This document shows positions 26,823-35,642 of a stretch of DNA of 64,000 bases, one piece after another. The notes beneath the pieces were generated by a model. It saw only the letters and a program-made list of their open reading frames with translations. It had not been told where the DNA came from and searched no databases. Position numbers and translations under genes: made by a program. The stretch lies in contig OY969722.1 in the NCBI GenBank assembly GCA_963702165.1, forward strand, positions 1,736,001 to 1,800,000, in the 5' to 3' direction. Position 1 is the first letter of the stretch, and every line of letters begins with the position of its first letter. Origin of the DNA: Terrimesophilobacter sp963702165 (GTDB taxonomy: Bacteria; Actinomycetota; Actinomycetes; Actinomycetales; Microbacteriaceae).

Positions 26823-28025
26823 TCAATGTAGTCGTCGCCCGTGCACGAGCCGGGGGCGGCCGGCAAGGTAGCCCGCGATGAACTGCGGCACAAGCATGAC
26901 CAGCAGCAGCATGAGTGACGCGGTCCACGCCCCGGTCAGGTCGTTGAGCAGGCCAAGCAGCAGCGGCGCCGGCGCGGCAAGCAGGTAACCCCAGCTTTGC
27001 GCCATCCGCGACAGGCTCGTCGTGTGGTCAGCATCCGGCGCGCGCAGCACGAGCAGCGTCAGCCCCAGCCCAAGGCTGGCGCCCTGCGCGATGCCGAGGA
27101 GCGTCACCCACAACACGGACGCGCCCGGCACCGCCAGGAAGCCCCCGACCGCCACCAGGAAGAGCACGCCGAGCCCGACCGCGAAGCCGGCTTGGCTGCG
27201 CATCCGGTCGAGCAGCATGGGCACGACCAGGGCAGGGACGATGCTGACGACGTTGATCAAGGCAAGCATCCCGCCGGCGGAGGCGGCGTCGTGCCCGCGG
27301 TCGATGAGGATGGTCGGCAGCCACGCTGTGGTGGCATAGAAGTTGAACGACTGCAGCCCGAAGAAGGCGGTCACATACCAGGCGACGCGATCGCGATGGA
27401 GGCTGATCGCCACCGGCCGGGACGCCATCGTCCCGCCGGTGGAGCGCAGCATCGGAAGCCAGGCCGCAAGCGCGATGATCGCAAAGAGGCCCCAGGCGCC
27501 GAGACCGACATTCCAGTCCAGACCGGCTGCGCGCGCGACCGGGACGGTGATGCCAGCCGCGAGCGTCGCACCACCGGCCAGCGACATCGAGAACAGCCCG
27601 GACATCAGCCCGACCCGGTGTGCGAAGTCACGCTTAATGAGACCGGGAAGCAGGATGTTGCCGAACGCGATGCCGGTCCCGACCAGCACCGTGCCGCCCA
27701 ACAGTCCGAACAGGGATGGCACGAGCCGCAGCGCACAACCCGCGATGATGAGCACGAGCACCAGTCCGAGCGCGCGCTCGATACCGACATGGCGAGCCAG
27801 CACCGGGGCGAGGGGACCGAGCGCGGCGAAGCACAGCACCGGCAGGGTAACCAGCAAGCCGGCGCTGAACGCGGTCAGCTGGACAGCAGCCGAGATCTCG
27901 TCGAGCAGCGGGGAGACGGCGACGATCGCCGGCCGCAGGTTGAGTGCCAGCAGCACGACGGCGATCGCCGCCCATAGCCCCCTCGACGGCGCGCGTGTCG
28001 AGGAAGCCGGGGCGGCAGCGGTCAC
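26823..28025 (-). CDS. MFS transporter, CynX/NimT-like
   Basis: This 400-residue protein has about twelve membrane helices. Segments such as LNLRPAIVAVSPLLDEISA at the start of TM1 and GLIKRDFAHRVGLMSGLFSM are characteristic of the CynX/NimT (cyanate/nitroimidazole-type) MFS branch. The GTG start overlaps the stop of the preceding ABC permease as GTGA. It therefore belongs to the nucleoside-uptake operon, and a nucleoside, base or purine-breakdown product is a likely cargo; that is inference from context. A longer frame extending upstream is antisense-like shadow and was not used. Confidence 0.85.
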   Translation of the reverse strand: MTAAAPASSTRAPSRGLWAAIAVVLLALNLRPAIVAVSPLLDEISAAVQLTAFSAGLLVTLPVLCFAALGPLAPVLARHVGIERALGLVLVLIIAGCALRLVPSLFGLLGGTVLVGTGIAFGNILLPGLIKRDFAHRVGLMSGLFSMSLAGGATLAAGITVPVARAAGLDWNVGLGAWGLFAIIALAAWLPMLRSTGGTMASRPVAISLHRDRVAWYVTAFFGLQSFNFYATTAWLPTILIDRGHDAASAGGMLALINVVSIVPALVVPMLLDRMRSQAGFAVGLGVLFLVAVGGFLAVPGASVLWVTLLGIAQGASLGLGLTLLVLRAPDADHTTSLSRMAQSWGYLLAAPAPLLLGLLNDLTGAWTASLMLLLVMLVPQFIAGYLAGRPRLVHGRRLH

Positions 28026-29305
28026 GCCTTTATGTACGGTTTGCCGTCGGCCGCTGGAGGTCGCGACTGACCGACGAATCCGGCGACGGCGAAGATCGTC
28101 ACGATGTACGGCAGCATCAGCAGGAACTCGCTGGGCAGCGGCGAACCGATGATGCCGAGCACGCTCTGCAGGTTGGTCGCGAAGCCGAACAGCAGGCCGG
28201 CGAGCATGGCGCGGATCGGATCCCATCGACCGAAGATGACCGCGGCAAGGGCGATGAAGCCCGCTCCGGCTGTCATCTCCTTGGTGAACGACCCGACAGA
28301 GCCGAGCGTGAAGTAGGCACCGCCGAAGCCGGCGATCGCGCCACCGATCGAGACGTTGATGAACCGCGTCATGTTGACCTTGATGCCGACGGTGTCGGCG
28401 GCGGTCGGGTGCTCGCCCACCGAGCGCGTGCGCAGGCCCCAGCGGGTGCGGAACAGCGCGTACGCGACCACGGCAACCGTGATGTACATGACGTAGACAA
28501 TGATCGTCTGGTTGAACAGCACCGGGCCGATGATGGGTATCGAGACCAGTCCGGGGATCGGGATCCGCTCGAAGCGCGGCGGGGAATTCAGCAGCGCGGC
28601 GTTCTCCTGCAGCACCTGCGAGTACAGGAACCCGGTGAGACCGGTGACCAGCACGTTCAGCACGACACCGACGATGATCTGGTCGACGACGTACTTGATC
28701 GCGAACGCGGCGAGGATGAACGACACGAGCACGCCCGCAATCATCGCGGCGACCAGGCCGAGCAGCGGCTGGCGCGTGATGGATGCGACCATCGCCGAGG
28801 TGAAGGCGCCGGCGAGCAACTGACCCTCGATGGCAATGTTGATGACGCCGGTCCGCTCGGAGATGACGCCGGACATCGCGCCGAAGATCAGCGGGACGCT
28901 CAGGCTGACGGCTCCGATGAGCAGCCCGGGAACCGGCAGCAGCGAGCCCGCCGAGGTCCAGGTCAGGAAGCCGACCATGAACAGCACGCCGAACAGGATG
29001 GTCAGCCAGAGCGGGGTCTTCCGGCCCTGGTTGACGATCCACGCCGACAGCGCGGTGAGCGCCAGGAGCAGGATGCCGATGACCCAACCGGTCGCGCGGG
29101 TCGGCAGTGAGACATCCGGGATCTGGATGAGGTCGTAGTTCGTGGAGAGCCGGAAGGTGCTGTAGCCCTCACGGCCGAACACGCCGAAGGCGAGCAGGGC
29201 GACCAGCGCGAAGATGCCAAAGAAGATCGGCGCCTTCCAGCTCTTGACGACCGTCCGCTCGAGGGTGATCGGTGCCGATGACGGAGTTGTCGCTTGGACG
29301 CTCAC
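28022..29305 (-). CDS. Nucleoside ABC transporter permease, YufQ/NupC type
   Basis: This 427-residue BPD_transp_2 permease has nine to ten membrane helices. The core segments GVISERTGVINIAIEGQLLA and VGEHPTAADTVGIKVNMTRF are diagnostic of sugar/nucleoside ABC importers. A ~100-residue N-terminal extension carries additional helices. The GTG start overlaps the stop of the first permease (GTGA) and its own stop overlaps the MFS gene in the same way. It pairs with the preceding permease and the double ATPase. Confidence 0.92.
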   Translation of the reverse strand: MSVQATTPSSAPITLERTVVKSWKAPIFFGIFALVALLAFGVFGREGYSTFRLSTNYDLIQIPDVSLPTRATGWVIGILLLALTALSAWIVNQGRKTPLWLTILFGVLFMVGFLTWTSAGSLLPVPGLLIGAVSLSVPLIFGAMSGVISERTGVINIAIEGQLLAGAFTSAMVASITRQPLLGLVAAMIAGVLVSFILAAFAIKYVVDQIIVGVVLNVLVTGLTGFLYSQVLQENAALLNSPPRFERIPIPGLVSIPIIGPVLFNQTIIVYVMYITVAVVAYALFRTRWGLRTRSVGEHPTAADTVGIKVNMTRFINVSIGGAIAGFGGAYFTLGSVGSFTKEMTAGAGFIALAAVIFGRWDPIRAMLAGLLFGFATNLQSVLGIIGSPLPSEFLLMLPYIVTIFAVAGFVGQSRPPAADGKPYIKA

Positions 29306-30603
29306 TTGGTCACCACCGCTTTCTTGCCCTGCTTGTTCTTGGTTCTTCGCGTGGTCGGGTCCGGTTTGGGCAGACGGAAGATCGCCCGCACGAGCGGCGG
29401 CGCCGCGATGAACAGCACGATCATCGACTGCACGACCAGCACGATGTCGATCGGGATGCCCTGGGACGCCTGCATGGTGAAGCCGCCGGCCTTGAAGGCG
29501 CCGAATAGCAGTCCGGCCGCGAAGACGCCCCACGGGCGCGACCGGCCGAGCAGTGCGACGGTGATCGCGTCAAAGCCGATGCCGGCGTCGATGCCCGCGC
29601 TGAATCCGGTGGTCACCGGGCCGAGCACCTGGAACACGCCGGCCATGCCGACGAGGGCGCCCGCGATGAGCATGACGTAGATCGCCATCCGGTCGACGTT
29701 GATGCCTGCGACGCGCGCAGCGCTCGGGTTCAAGCCGACGGCGCGGAACTTGAAGCCCAGGCTGGAGCGGTTGAGCAGCCACCAGACGAAGATCGTCGCG
29801 ACGATGACGAGCAGGAAGCCGAGGTGCAGGGTGTAGCGGTCACCGAACAGCTTCGGCAGGACCGCGGTCTCTTTCATAGCCGGGGTCTTCGGGTTGTTCG
29901 AACCCGGCGCCTGCAGCCACCCGGGGGTGCTGAGCATCCAGTAGAGGAAGTAGAACGCGACGTAGTTGAGCATGATCGTCGTGATCACCTCATTGGCGCC
30001 GGTTTTCGCCTTCAGGAATCCGGCGATGCCCGCCCACACCGCTCCGGCGGCCATGCCGGCCAGGAGAGCGACGACCAGGTGGATGCCGAACGGCATGTCG
30101 AGCGCGAAGGCCACCCAGCCGGCTGCGGCGGCTGCCATCAGCATCTGACCGCGGCCACCGATGTTGAACATTCCGGCGCGGAAGCCGACCGCCACGCCGA
30201 GACCCGCTGCAATGAGGGGGGTCGCCTGGGTGAGTGTCTCGAGCAGGGCACGGATGCCCGTGTCGAAGGCCGGTCGCCTCAAGTTGTAGATGGAACCGTT
30301 GAACAGTGCGGTGTACGCACCGGCAACGGCGTCCCAAATGGCGCCGAACGTGTCAGCGGGCCGGGAGAAGAAGTAGCCGGATGCCTCCTGCACGCGCGGA
30401 TCGGTGAGAGCGATCAGGATGCCGCCGACGACGAGTGCCATCAGCACCGACAGCACCGACAGCACCGCGCTGCCGCTCATGATCTCGCGGAGGGCGACGC
30501 TGAACCGCGACTCCTCGCGCTCTTCCTGGATCACCTCGGTGCCCGGCTGGCCGGGCTCCGGCGCCTCTTCGGGCTGGACGTCGGTCGATTTCTCGCCGCT
30601 CAC
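29302..30603 (-). CDS. Nucleoside ABC transporter permease, YufP/NupB type
   Basis: This 433-residue permease has a charged N-terminal tail of about 35 residues (acidic, PEEAPEPGQPG), a first helix, and then the BPD_transp_2 core. It contains GVAVGFRAGMFNIGGRGQML and FRAVGLNPSAARVAGINVDR. The C-terminus is strongly basic (RRTKNKQGKKAVVTK). GTG start, GTGA overlap with the ATPase stop. The order ATPase, permease, permease matches the nupABC/yufOPQ operons. Confidence 0.92.
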   Translation of the reverse strand: MSGEKSTDVQPEEAPEPGQPGTEVIQEEREESRFSVALREIMSGSAVLSVLSVLMALVVGGILIALTDPRVQEASGYFFSRPADTFGAIWDAVAGAYTALFNGSIYNLRRPAFDTGIRALLETLTQATPLIAAGLGVAVGFRAGMFNIGGRGQMLMAAAAAGWVAFALDMPFGIHLVVALLAGMAAGAVWAGIAGFLKAKTGANEVITTIMLNYVAFYFLYWMLSTPGWLQAPGSNNPKTPAMKETAVLPKLFGDRYTLHLGFLLVIVATIFVWWLLNRSSLGFKFRAVGLNPSAARVAGINVDRMAIYVMLIAGALVGMAGVFQVLGPVTTGFSAGIDAGIGFDAITVALLGRSRPWGVFAAGLLFGAFKAGGFTMQASQGIPIDIVLVVQSMIVLFIAAPPLVRAIFRLPKPDPTTRRTKNKQGKKAVVTK

Positions 30604-32120
30604 GCTGCCACTCCCGTTCCTGCTGGAGCCTCGCCCGCCATCATGAGGCCGAGAACTTCTCTCGGCGTGTCCGCTGGGACGATGCCCACGATGCCTCCCC
30701 GGTACATGACGATGATGCGGTCGGCGAGCCCGACCACTTCGTCGAGTTCTGTTGATACGACGAGCACCGGCACGCCGGCGTCACGGGTCTCCACGATCCT
30801 GGTGTGCACGAACTCGACCGATCCGACGTCGAGTCCGCGGGTCGGCTGCGCCGCAACGAGCAGGCGCAACTCGCGGCTCATCTCGCGGGCGAGCACGACC
30901 TTCTGCTGGTTTCCTCCGGACAGGTTGCCGGCGTTGGTGCCGATGCCCTGAGCCCGGATGTCGTATTCCTCGACCTTCTGCTCGGCGAACTCGGCGAGCG
31001 TCTCAAGCTGCAGGCTGCCCATCCTCACGAACGGCCCGCCGACCGAACGGTCGAGCATGAGGTTCTCGGCGATGGTGAAGCCCGCGACTAGGCCGTCTTG
31101 CCCGCGGTCTTCGGGGATGAATCCGACCCCGGCGTCGAGGATCTCGCGCACAGAACTGTGCCGCAGCGAGGTGCCGTCGAGCCGGATGTCGCCGGTCACA
31201 TGATGCTGAAGGCCCATGATGGCCTCGACAAGCTCGGTCTGGCCGTTGCCCTGCACACCGGCGACGACGACGATCTCGCCCGCCTTGATGTCGAAGCTGA
31301 TGCGGTTGACCACGAGCTGGCCGATCGGGTCGATGACAGACAGGTCGTCGACGATGAAGGCCGACTCGCCCGGCTTCGCGGGCGACTTGTCGACCATGAG
31401 TTCAACAGCTCGGCCGACCATGAGGGAGGCGAGCTCGGCGTTGGTCGCGGTCGGGCTGGCTTCTCCGACGACCTTGCCGAGACGGATGACGGTGATCCGG
31501 TCGGCGACTTCGCGCACCTCGCGCAGTTTGTGGGTGATGAAGACGATGGAAGTCCCGGCTTCCTTGAGCTGGCGCATGATGCCCATGAGCTCGTCGGTCT
31601 CCTGCGGGGTCAGCACCGCGGTCGGCTCGTCGAACACGAGCACCTTCGCGTCCCGCGACAGTGCCTTGATGATCTCGACGCGCTGCTGCACACCGACCGG
31701 AAGGTCGCCGACCATCGCATCCGGGTCGACATCGAACCCGAAGCGGTCGGAGATCTCCTTGACCTTGGCGCGCGCCGCGTTGAAGTCGAGCCGGCCGGCG
31801 CCGCTGGTGGGCTCGTTGCCGAGCATCACGTTCTCGGCCACGGTGAAGACGGGGATGAGCATGAAGTGCTGGTGGACCATGCCGATGCCGGCGGCCATCG
31901 CATCGCCGGGGCCGGCGAAGTGCTGCACCTCATCGTCGAGCAGGATCTCGCCCTCGTCGGCGTGGTAGAGGCCGTACAAGACATTCATGAGCGTCGACTT
32001 GCCTGCACCGTTCTCGCCGAGGAGGCAGTGGATTTCGCCTTCCCTGACGGTCAGGTCGATGTGGTCGTTCGCTACCAGAGTGCCGAATCGCTTGGTGATG
32101 CCGCGAAGTTCGAGCTTCAT
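30600..32120 (-). CDS. Nucleoside ABC transporter, duplicated ATP-binding protein
   Basis: This 506-residue protein has two ATPase halves. The N-terminal half has Walker A GENGAGKSTLMN, Walker B VLVFDEPTAVL and an atypical signature VGVQQRVEI. The C-terminal half has a degenerate P-loop (VAGVQGNGQTEL), the signature LSGGNQQKVVLAREM and PTRGLDVGS. This asymmetry is the rule for ribose/nucleoside importers. The ATG at 32120 is preceded by AAAGGAAC. It energises the two permeases that follow by GTGA overlaps. Confidence 0.95.
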   Translation of the reverse strand: MKLELRGITKRFGTLVANDHIDLTVREGEIHCLLGENGAGKSTLMNVLYGLYHADEGEILLDDEVQHFAGPGDAMAAGIGMVHQHFMLIPVFTVAENVMLGNEPTSGAGRLDFNAARAKVKEISDRFGFDVDPDAMVGDLPVGVQQRVEIIKALSRDAKVLVFDEPTAVLTPQETDELMGIMRQLKEAGTSIVFITHKLREVREVADRITVIRLGKVVGEASPTATNAELASLMVGRAVELMVDKSPAKPGESAFIVDDLSVIDPIGQLVVNRISFDIKAGEIVVVAGVQGNGQTELVEAIMGLQHHVTGDIRLDGTSLRHSSVREILDAGVGFIPEDRGQDGLVAGFTIAENLMLDRSVGGPFVRMGSLQLETLAEFAEQKVEEYDIRAQGIGTNAGNLSGGNQQKVVLAREMSRELRLLVAAQPTRGLDVGSVEFVHTRIVETRDAGVPVLVVSTELDEVVGLADRIIVMYRGGIVGIVPADTPREVLGLMMAGEAPAGTGVAA

Positions 32121-32211
32121 TGCCGGTTGTTCCTTTGTGAAAGAGCGGGAGGTCGCGCCGCGACGCCATTGACGCGGATCTCCGATGCGATCGGGCAAGA
32201 TTACAACGGAA

Positions 32212-32242
32212 TCGGGGAGACCAGCGGTGCTGGCCTCCCCGA
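32212..32242 (-). terminator. Strong hairpin after the BMP lipoprotein gene
   Basis: The stem is TCGGGGAG-A-CCAGC / GCTGG-C-CTCCCCGA with a 3-base loop, 22 bases after the stop of the binding-protein gene and before the ATPase gene. There is no long U-tract. It probably causes partial termination or protects the upstream mRNA, giving more binding protein than transporter. The 5997-6026 hairpin has an equivalent place. Confidence 0.7.
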
Positions 32243-32263
32243 GCCGTTTATCGCTATTTCTTG

Positions 32264-33349
32264 CTAGCTGGGCGACGAAGGCGACGTGACCTTGATGTCG
32301 CCGCTGATGATGCCCTTCTTGATGTCATCGAGCTCACCCTTGAGTGCGGGGTCAACCTTCGACTCGAACTCGTGGAACGGAGCGATGCCGACACCACCGT
32401 TCTCGAGCGTTCCGACGAACGGCTTGTTGTCGAAATTACCCTTCGAGGCCGCCACCACGACATCCTTCACACCGACTGCCATGCCCTTCATGATCGAGGT
32501 CAGGAGCAGGTCCTGGATGGACGGGTCGGTCTCGAACACGTCGGCGTCGACGCCGATGAGGGCGATATCGGTGCCCGCGTCACGGATGGCCTGCGCGGCG
32601 CTCTGGTAGATCGGGCCACCAACCGGAAGGATCACGTCCGCACCCTGGTCGATCAGGTTCTGCGCGGTGCTCTTGGCGGTGTCGTTGGCGTCGAAGCCAC
32701 CGGTGAACGCGCCATCCTGAGCGGCAACGTCCCAACCGAGGGCCTTGACGCTGGTGCCCTTCTTCTGGTTGTAGTAGTCGACACCCTGCACGAAGCCATC
32801 CATGAAGATGGTGACCGGCGGGATCGGGATGCCACCGAAGGTGCCGACGATGCCGGACTTCGAGTAGCTGGCCGCCGCGTAGCCGGCGAGGAACGCCGCC
32901 TGCACGGTGTCGAAGACGATCGGCTTGACGTTCGGCAGGTCGATCGACGAGTCGTCGATGATCGCGAAGTGTGCGTCGGTGTTCGCCGCGGCGGCGGTCT
33001 TCGTCGCGTCCGCGAGAAGGAAGCCGACGGTGACGATGATGCCGCAGCCCTGTTCGACCAGGTTGTTGATGTTCTGCGCGTAGTCGGTCTCCGCCTGCGA
33101 CTCGACCGCGTTGACCTTGCCACCGATCTCGGCGGCGGCCTCGTCGAGGCCCTGCTTGCCGAGCTGGTTGAACGACTTGTCGTCGAACCCGCCGGTGTCA
33201 GACACCATGCAGGAGAGGAAGTCGGAGTTGGCGTTGTTGGTGGGTGCCGTGGTGTTGTCTGGTGCTGATGCGCAGCCGGCGAGCAGCAGGGCGCTGCTGG
33301 CGACGACCGCAAGGCCGCTGAGCGCGGTCCCACGAGAGCTGGTTCTCAA
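32264..33349 (-). CDS. BMP-family nucleoside-binding lipoprotein
   Basis: This 361-residue lipoprotein has a signal peptide with lipobox LLLAGCAS. The BMP (PnrA/Med-like) domain follows: SDTGGFDDKSFNQLGKQGLD near the start, then QNINNLVEQGCGIIVTVGFL, AILIGVDAD-type and SIMKGMAVGVKDVVVAA. Such proteins bind purine and other nucleosides for the ABC importer downstream. The start is the TTG at 33349, with GGAGG six bases upstream; longer frames upstream add non-family sequence. It is first in the island operon. Confidence 0.93.
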   Translation of the reverse strand: MRTSSRGTALSGLAVVASSALLLAGCASAPDNTTAPTNNANSDFLSCMVSDTGGFDDKSFNQLGKQGLDEAAAEIGGKVNAVESQAETDYAQNINNLVEQGCGIIVTVGFLLADATKTAAAANTDAHFAIIDDSSIDLPNVKPIVFDTVQAAFLAGYAAASYSKSGIVGTFGGIPIPPVTIFMDGFVQGVDYYNQKKGTSVKALGWDVAAQDGAFTGGFDANDTAKSTAQNLIDQGADVILPVGGPIYQSAAQAIRDAGTDIALIGVDADVFETDPSIQDLLLTSIMKGMAVGVKDVVVAASKGNFDNKPFVGTLENGGVGIAPFHEFESKVDPALKGELDDIKKGIISGDIKVTSPSSPS

Positions 33350-33495
33350 GGTGTCCTCCAAGGTGCTGCCCCGGCGTCCGTTGCCGCGGCCATTGGAGTA
33401 CAGAGTACCCAATATGACGGTTCCCCCTGTTAGGCATTTGGGATGATAAAGCGCAAAGGTTACCAACCTGAAATAGCCCCCTCGGGGGGCGCAGG

Positions 33496-34617
33496 TCACA
33501 GGATGTCGCTGCGACCCGACAACTTGAGCGCATCGACGACCGACTTGACCCGCTGCGCGTTCGCGCTGGTGGTCACCAGAAGCGCATCCGGAGTGTCGAC
33601 GACGACGATGTCTTTGACCCCGACAAGCGAGATCAGCCGCCCCGTCTGGCTCACCACGACGCCGCTCGACGCGTCCGCGAGCACGCGGGCTCCTTCGCCG
33701 AGAATGGCAAGATCGGATGCCCGTCCGCGCGCGTGCAGTTTGCCGATCGCGGCGAAGTCGCCCACGTCGTCCCAGTCGAAGTCGCCGGGCACGACGGCCA
33801 TCCGGCCCTCGGCCGCCGCGGGCTCCGCGACCGTGTAGTCGATGGCGATCTTCGGCAGTCGCGGCCAGACCGCGTCGACGACAGCGCCGCGACGCGGGGT
33901 GTCCCAGGCCGCCGCGAGCTCCTCGAGACCAGCCAGCAGCTCCGGCTGCGACTTGCCCAACTGCTCGAGCAGGAGGTCGGCTCGCGAGATGAACATGCCC
34001 GCGTTCCAGAGGTAATTACCGTCGGCGACGTACTTCTTCGCAACCGCGAGCTCGGGCTTCTCTTTAAAGGTGTCGGCTTTGGTCGCGCTCGGAGCGCCCT
34101 CGATCCCGAGGCTGCCGTTGCAGCGGATGTAGCCGAAGCCGATCGCCGGCTCGGTCGGGGTGATGCCGATGGTCGCGATGAAGCCGGCATCCGCCGCGGC
34201 TACCGCCTCGCCGACCGCGCGCCTGAAGCCGCGGACATCCGTGATCACATGGTCGGCGGCGAACGACCCGATGATCACGTCCGGTTCACGATTCTTGAGG
34301 ATCGCCGCAGCCAGCCCGATCGCCGCCGATGACTCCTTCGGCTCGCTCTCTAGGACCACGTTGTGGTCGTCCAGCTCAGGCAGCTGATCCTCGACGGCGG
34401 CACGATGCGCTCGGCCGGTCACCACCATGATCCGGTGCGCTCCGGACAGCGGGGTCAGCCGATCCCACGTCGCGCGCAGCAGCGTGCTGCCGGAACCGGT
34501 GAGGTCGTGCAGGAACTTCGGCGCATCCGCGCGTGACAGCGGCCACAGGCGCGAGCCGATTCCGCCCGCCGGGATGACACTGTAGAAGCGGTCCAGGGGG
34601 TCTCTCCGTTGCGCCAT
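33496..34617 (-). CDS. manC: Mannose-1-phosphate guanylyltransferase
   Basis: This 373-residue enzyme makes GDP-mannose from mannose-1-phosphate and GTP. The nucleotide-binding start is VIPAGGIGSRLWPLSRADAP with KFLHDL. Other blocks are FAADHVITD, GFGYIRCNGSL, FKEKPELAVAKKYVADGNYL with WNAGMF, and DFDWDDVGDF. The C-terminal part is a left-handed beta-helix-like tail without the isomerase domain of bifunctional ManC. The ATG at 34617 is preferred over an upstream frame. It supplies mannose for glycolipids or exopolysaccharide. Confidence 0.9.
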   Translation of the reverse strand: MAQRRDPLDRFYSVIPAGGIGSRLWPLSRADAPKFLHDLTGSGSTLLRATWDRLTPLSGAHRIMVVTGRAHRAAVEDQLPELDDHNVVLESEPKESSAAIGLAAAILKNREPDVIIGSFAADHVITDVRGFRRAVGEAVAAADAGFIATIGITPTEPAIGFGYIRCNGSLGIEGAPSATKADTFKEKPELAVAKKYVADGNYLWNAGMFISRADLLLEQLGKSQPELLAGLEELAAAWDTPRRGAVVDAVWPRLPKIAIDYTVAEPAAAEGRMAVVPGDFDWDDVGDFAAIGKLHARGRASDLAILGEGARVLADASSGVVVSQTGRLISLVGVKDIVVVDTPDALLVTTSANAQRVKSVVDALKLSGRSDIL

Positions 34618-34764
34618 GCCCCCAACTGTAGACCGCCGGGTCCACCCGGCGGCCGCGCACCGGCGTGGAACGGCACGGCGAAAACGCGGAATAGGATGGA
34701 TCACGTCCGCGCCTCAGGCCGGGCTGCCCCGGCACGGGGCTCGAGATCCGCAGGAGGGTTGGTC

Positions 34765-35193
34765 GTGCCAGAGAAAACAGCGGGAAACAGGGCGCAAGCG
34801 CTCGAACCGCAAACGAAGCTGAAAGCGCCGGCCGGCACCCTGTACCGGGGTCGCGAGGGTATGTGGTCGTGGGTGGTGCACCGGATCACCGGCGTCGCCA
34901 TCTTCTTCTTCCTCCTCGTGCACATCCTGGACACCGCGCTGGTCAGGGTGAGTCCGGAGGCCTACAACGCGGTCATCGGCACCTACAAGAACCCGATCAT
35001 GGGAATCGGCGAGGTCGCCCTCGTCGCCGCGATCGGGTTGCACGCGCTCAACGGGCTGCGCATCATCCTGATCGACTTCTGGTCGTGGGGAACCAAGCAC
35101 CAGCGCGTGCTGTTCTGGGCCGTGGTCATCCTCTGGCTGATCCTGATGATCGGCTTCACCCCCCGCCACCTGATGAACGTGTTTGGGGAGTGA
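34765..35193 (+). CDS. sdhC: Succinate dehydrogenase cytochrome b556 subunit
   Basis: This 142-residue membrane anchor of complex II has three helices. The heme/quinone region is WSWVVHRITGVAIFFFLLVH, containing the conserved His-Arg-x-Ser/Thr-Gly. GLHALNGLRIILIDF starts the third-helix area. The GTG start has AGGAGGG seven bases upstream. It is the first of four sdh genes and is five bases ahead of sdhD. Confidence 0.94.
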   Translation: MPEKTAGNRAQALEPQTKLKAPAGTLYRGREGMWSWVVHRITGVAIFFFLLVHILDTALVRVSPEAYNAVIGTYKNPIMGIGEVALVAAIGLHALNGLRIILIDFWSWGTKHQRVLFWAVVILWLILMIGFTPRHLMNVFGE

Positions 35194-35198
35194 GCGCG

Positions 35199-35642
35199 AT
35201 GGCAACCACAATCGAGAGTCCCCGCTCGCAACGCATCCGCCGCCGCGGCATCAACTGGGAGAAGTGGGGCTGGATCTACATGCGGGTCAGCGGCGTCGTT
35301 CTCGTCGTGCTGATCTTCGGCCACCTCTTCGTCAACCTCATGATCGGCGACGGCGTCAAGGCACTGGACTTCGCCTTCGTCGGCGGCAAGCTCTCCGACC
35401 CGTTCTGGCAGTGGTGGGACACCGCGCTGCTGTGGCTCGCCCTGATCCACGGCTCGAACGGCATGCGCACCATCATCAACGACTACACGCACAACCGGAT
35501 GGTGAACCTCACCCTGAAGGGCGCGCTCGGTCTCTCGACCGTGGTGCTGCTCGTTCTCGGCACGCTGGTCATCTTCACCTTCGACCCGTGCCCCGTCGGC
35601 GCACCCGCCGACCTTCTTCCTAGCATCTGTGGAGACTTGTAA
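35199..35642 (+). CDS. sdhD: Succinate dehydrogenase membrane anchor subunit
   Basis: This 147-residue partner of SdhC has three hydrophobic helices. Conserved sequence around the heme includes LIFGHLFVNLMIGDG and LIHGSNGMRTIINDYTHN. GGGGAG precedes the ATG. Its TAA stop is immediately followed by the ATG of sdhA without any gap. It anchors the catalytic SdhAB to the inner face of the membrane and passes electrons to menaquinone. Confidence 0.93.
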   Translation: MATTIESPRSQRIRRRGINWEKWGWIYMRVSGVVLVVLIFGHLFVNLMIGDGVKALDFAFVGGKLSDPFWQWWDTALLWLALIHGSNGMRTIINDYTHNRMVNLTLKGALGLSTVVLLVLGTLVIFTFDPCPVGAPADLLPSICGDL

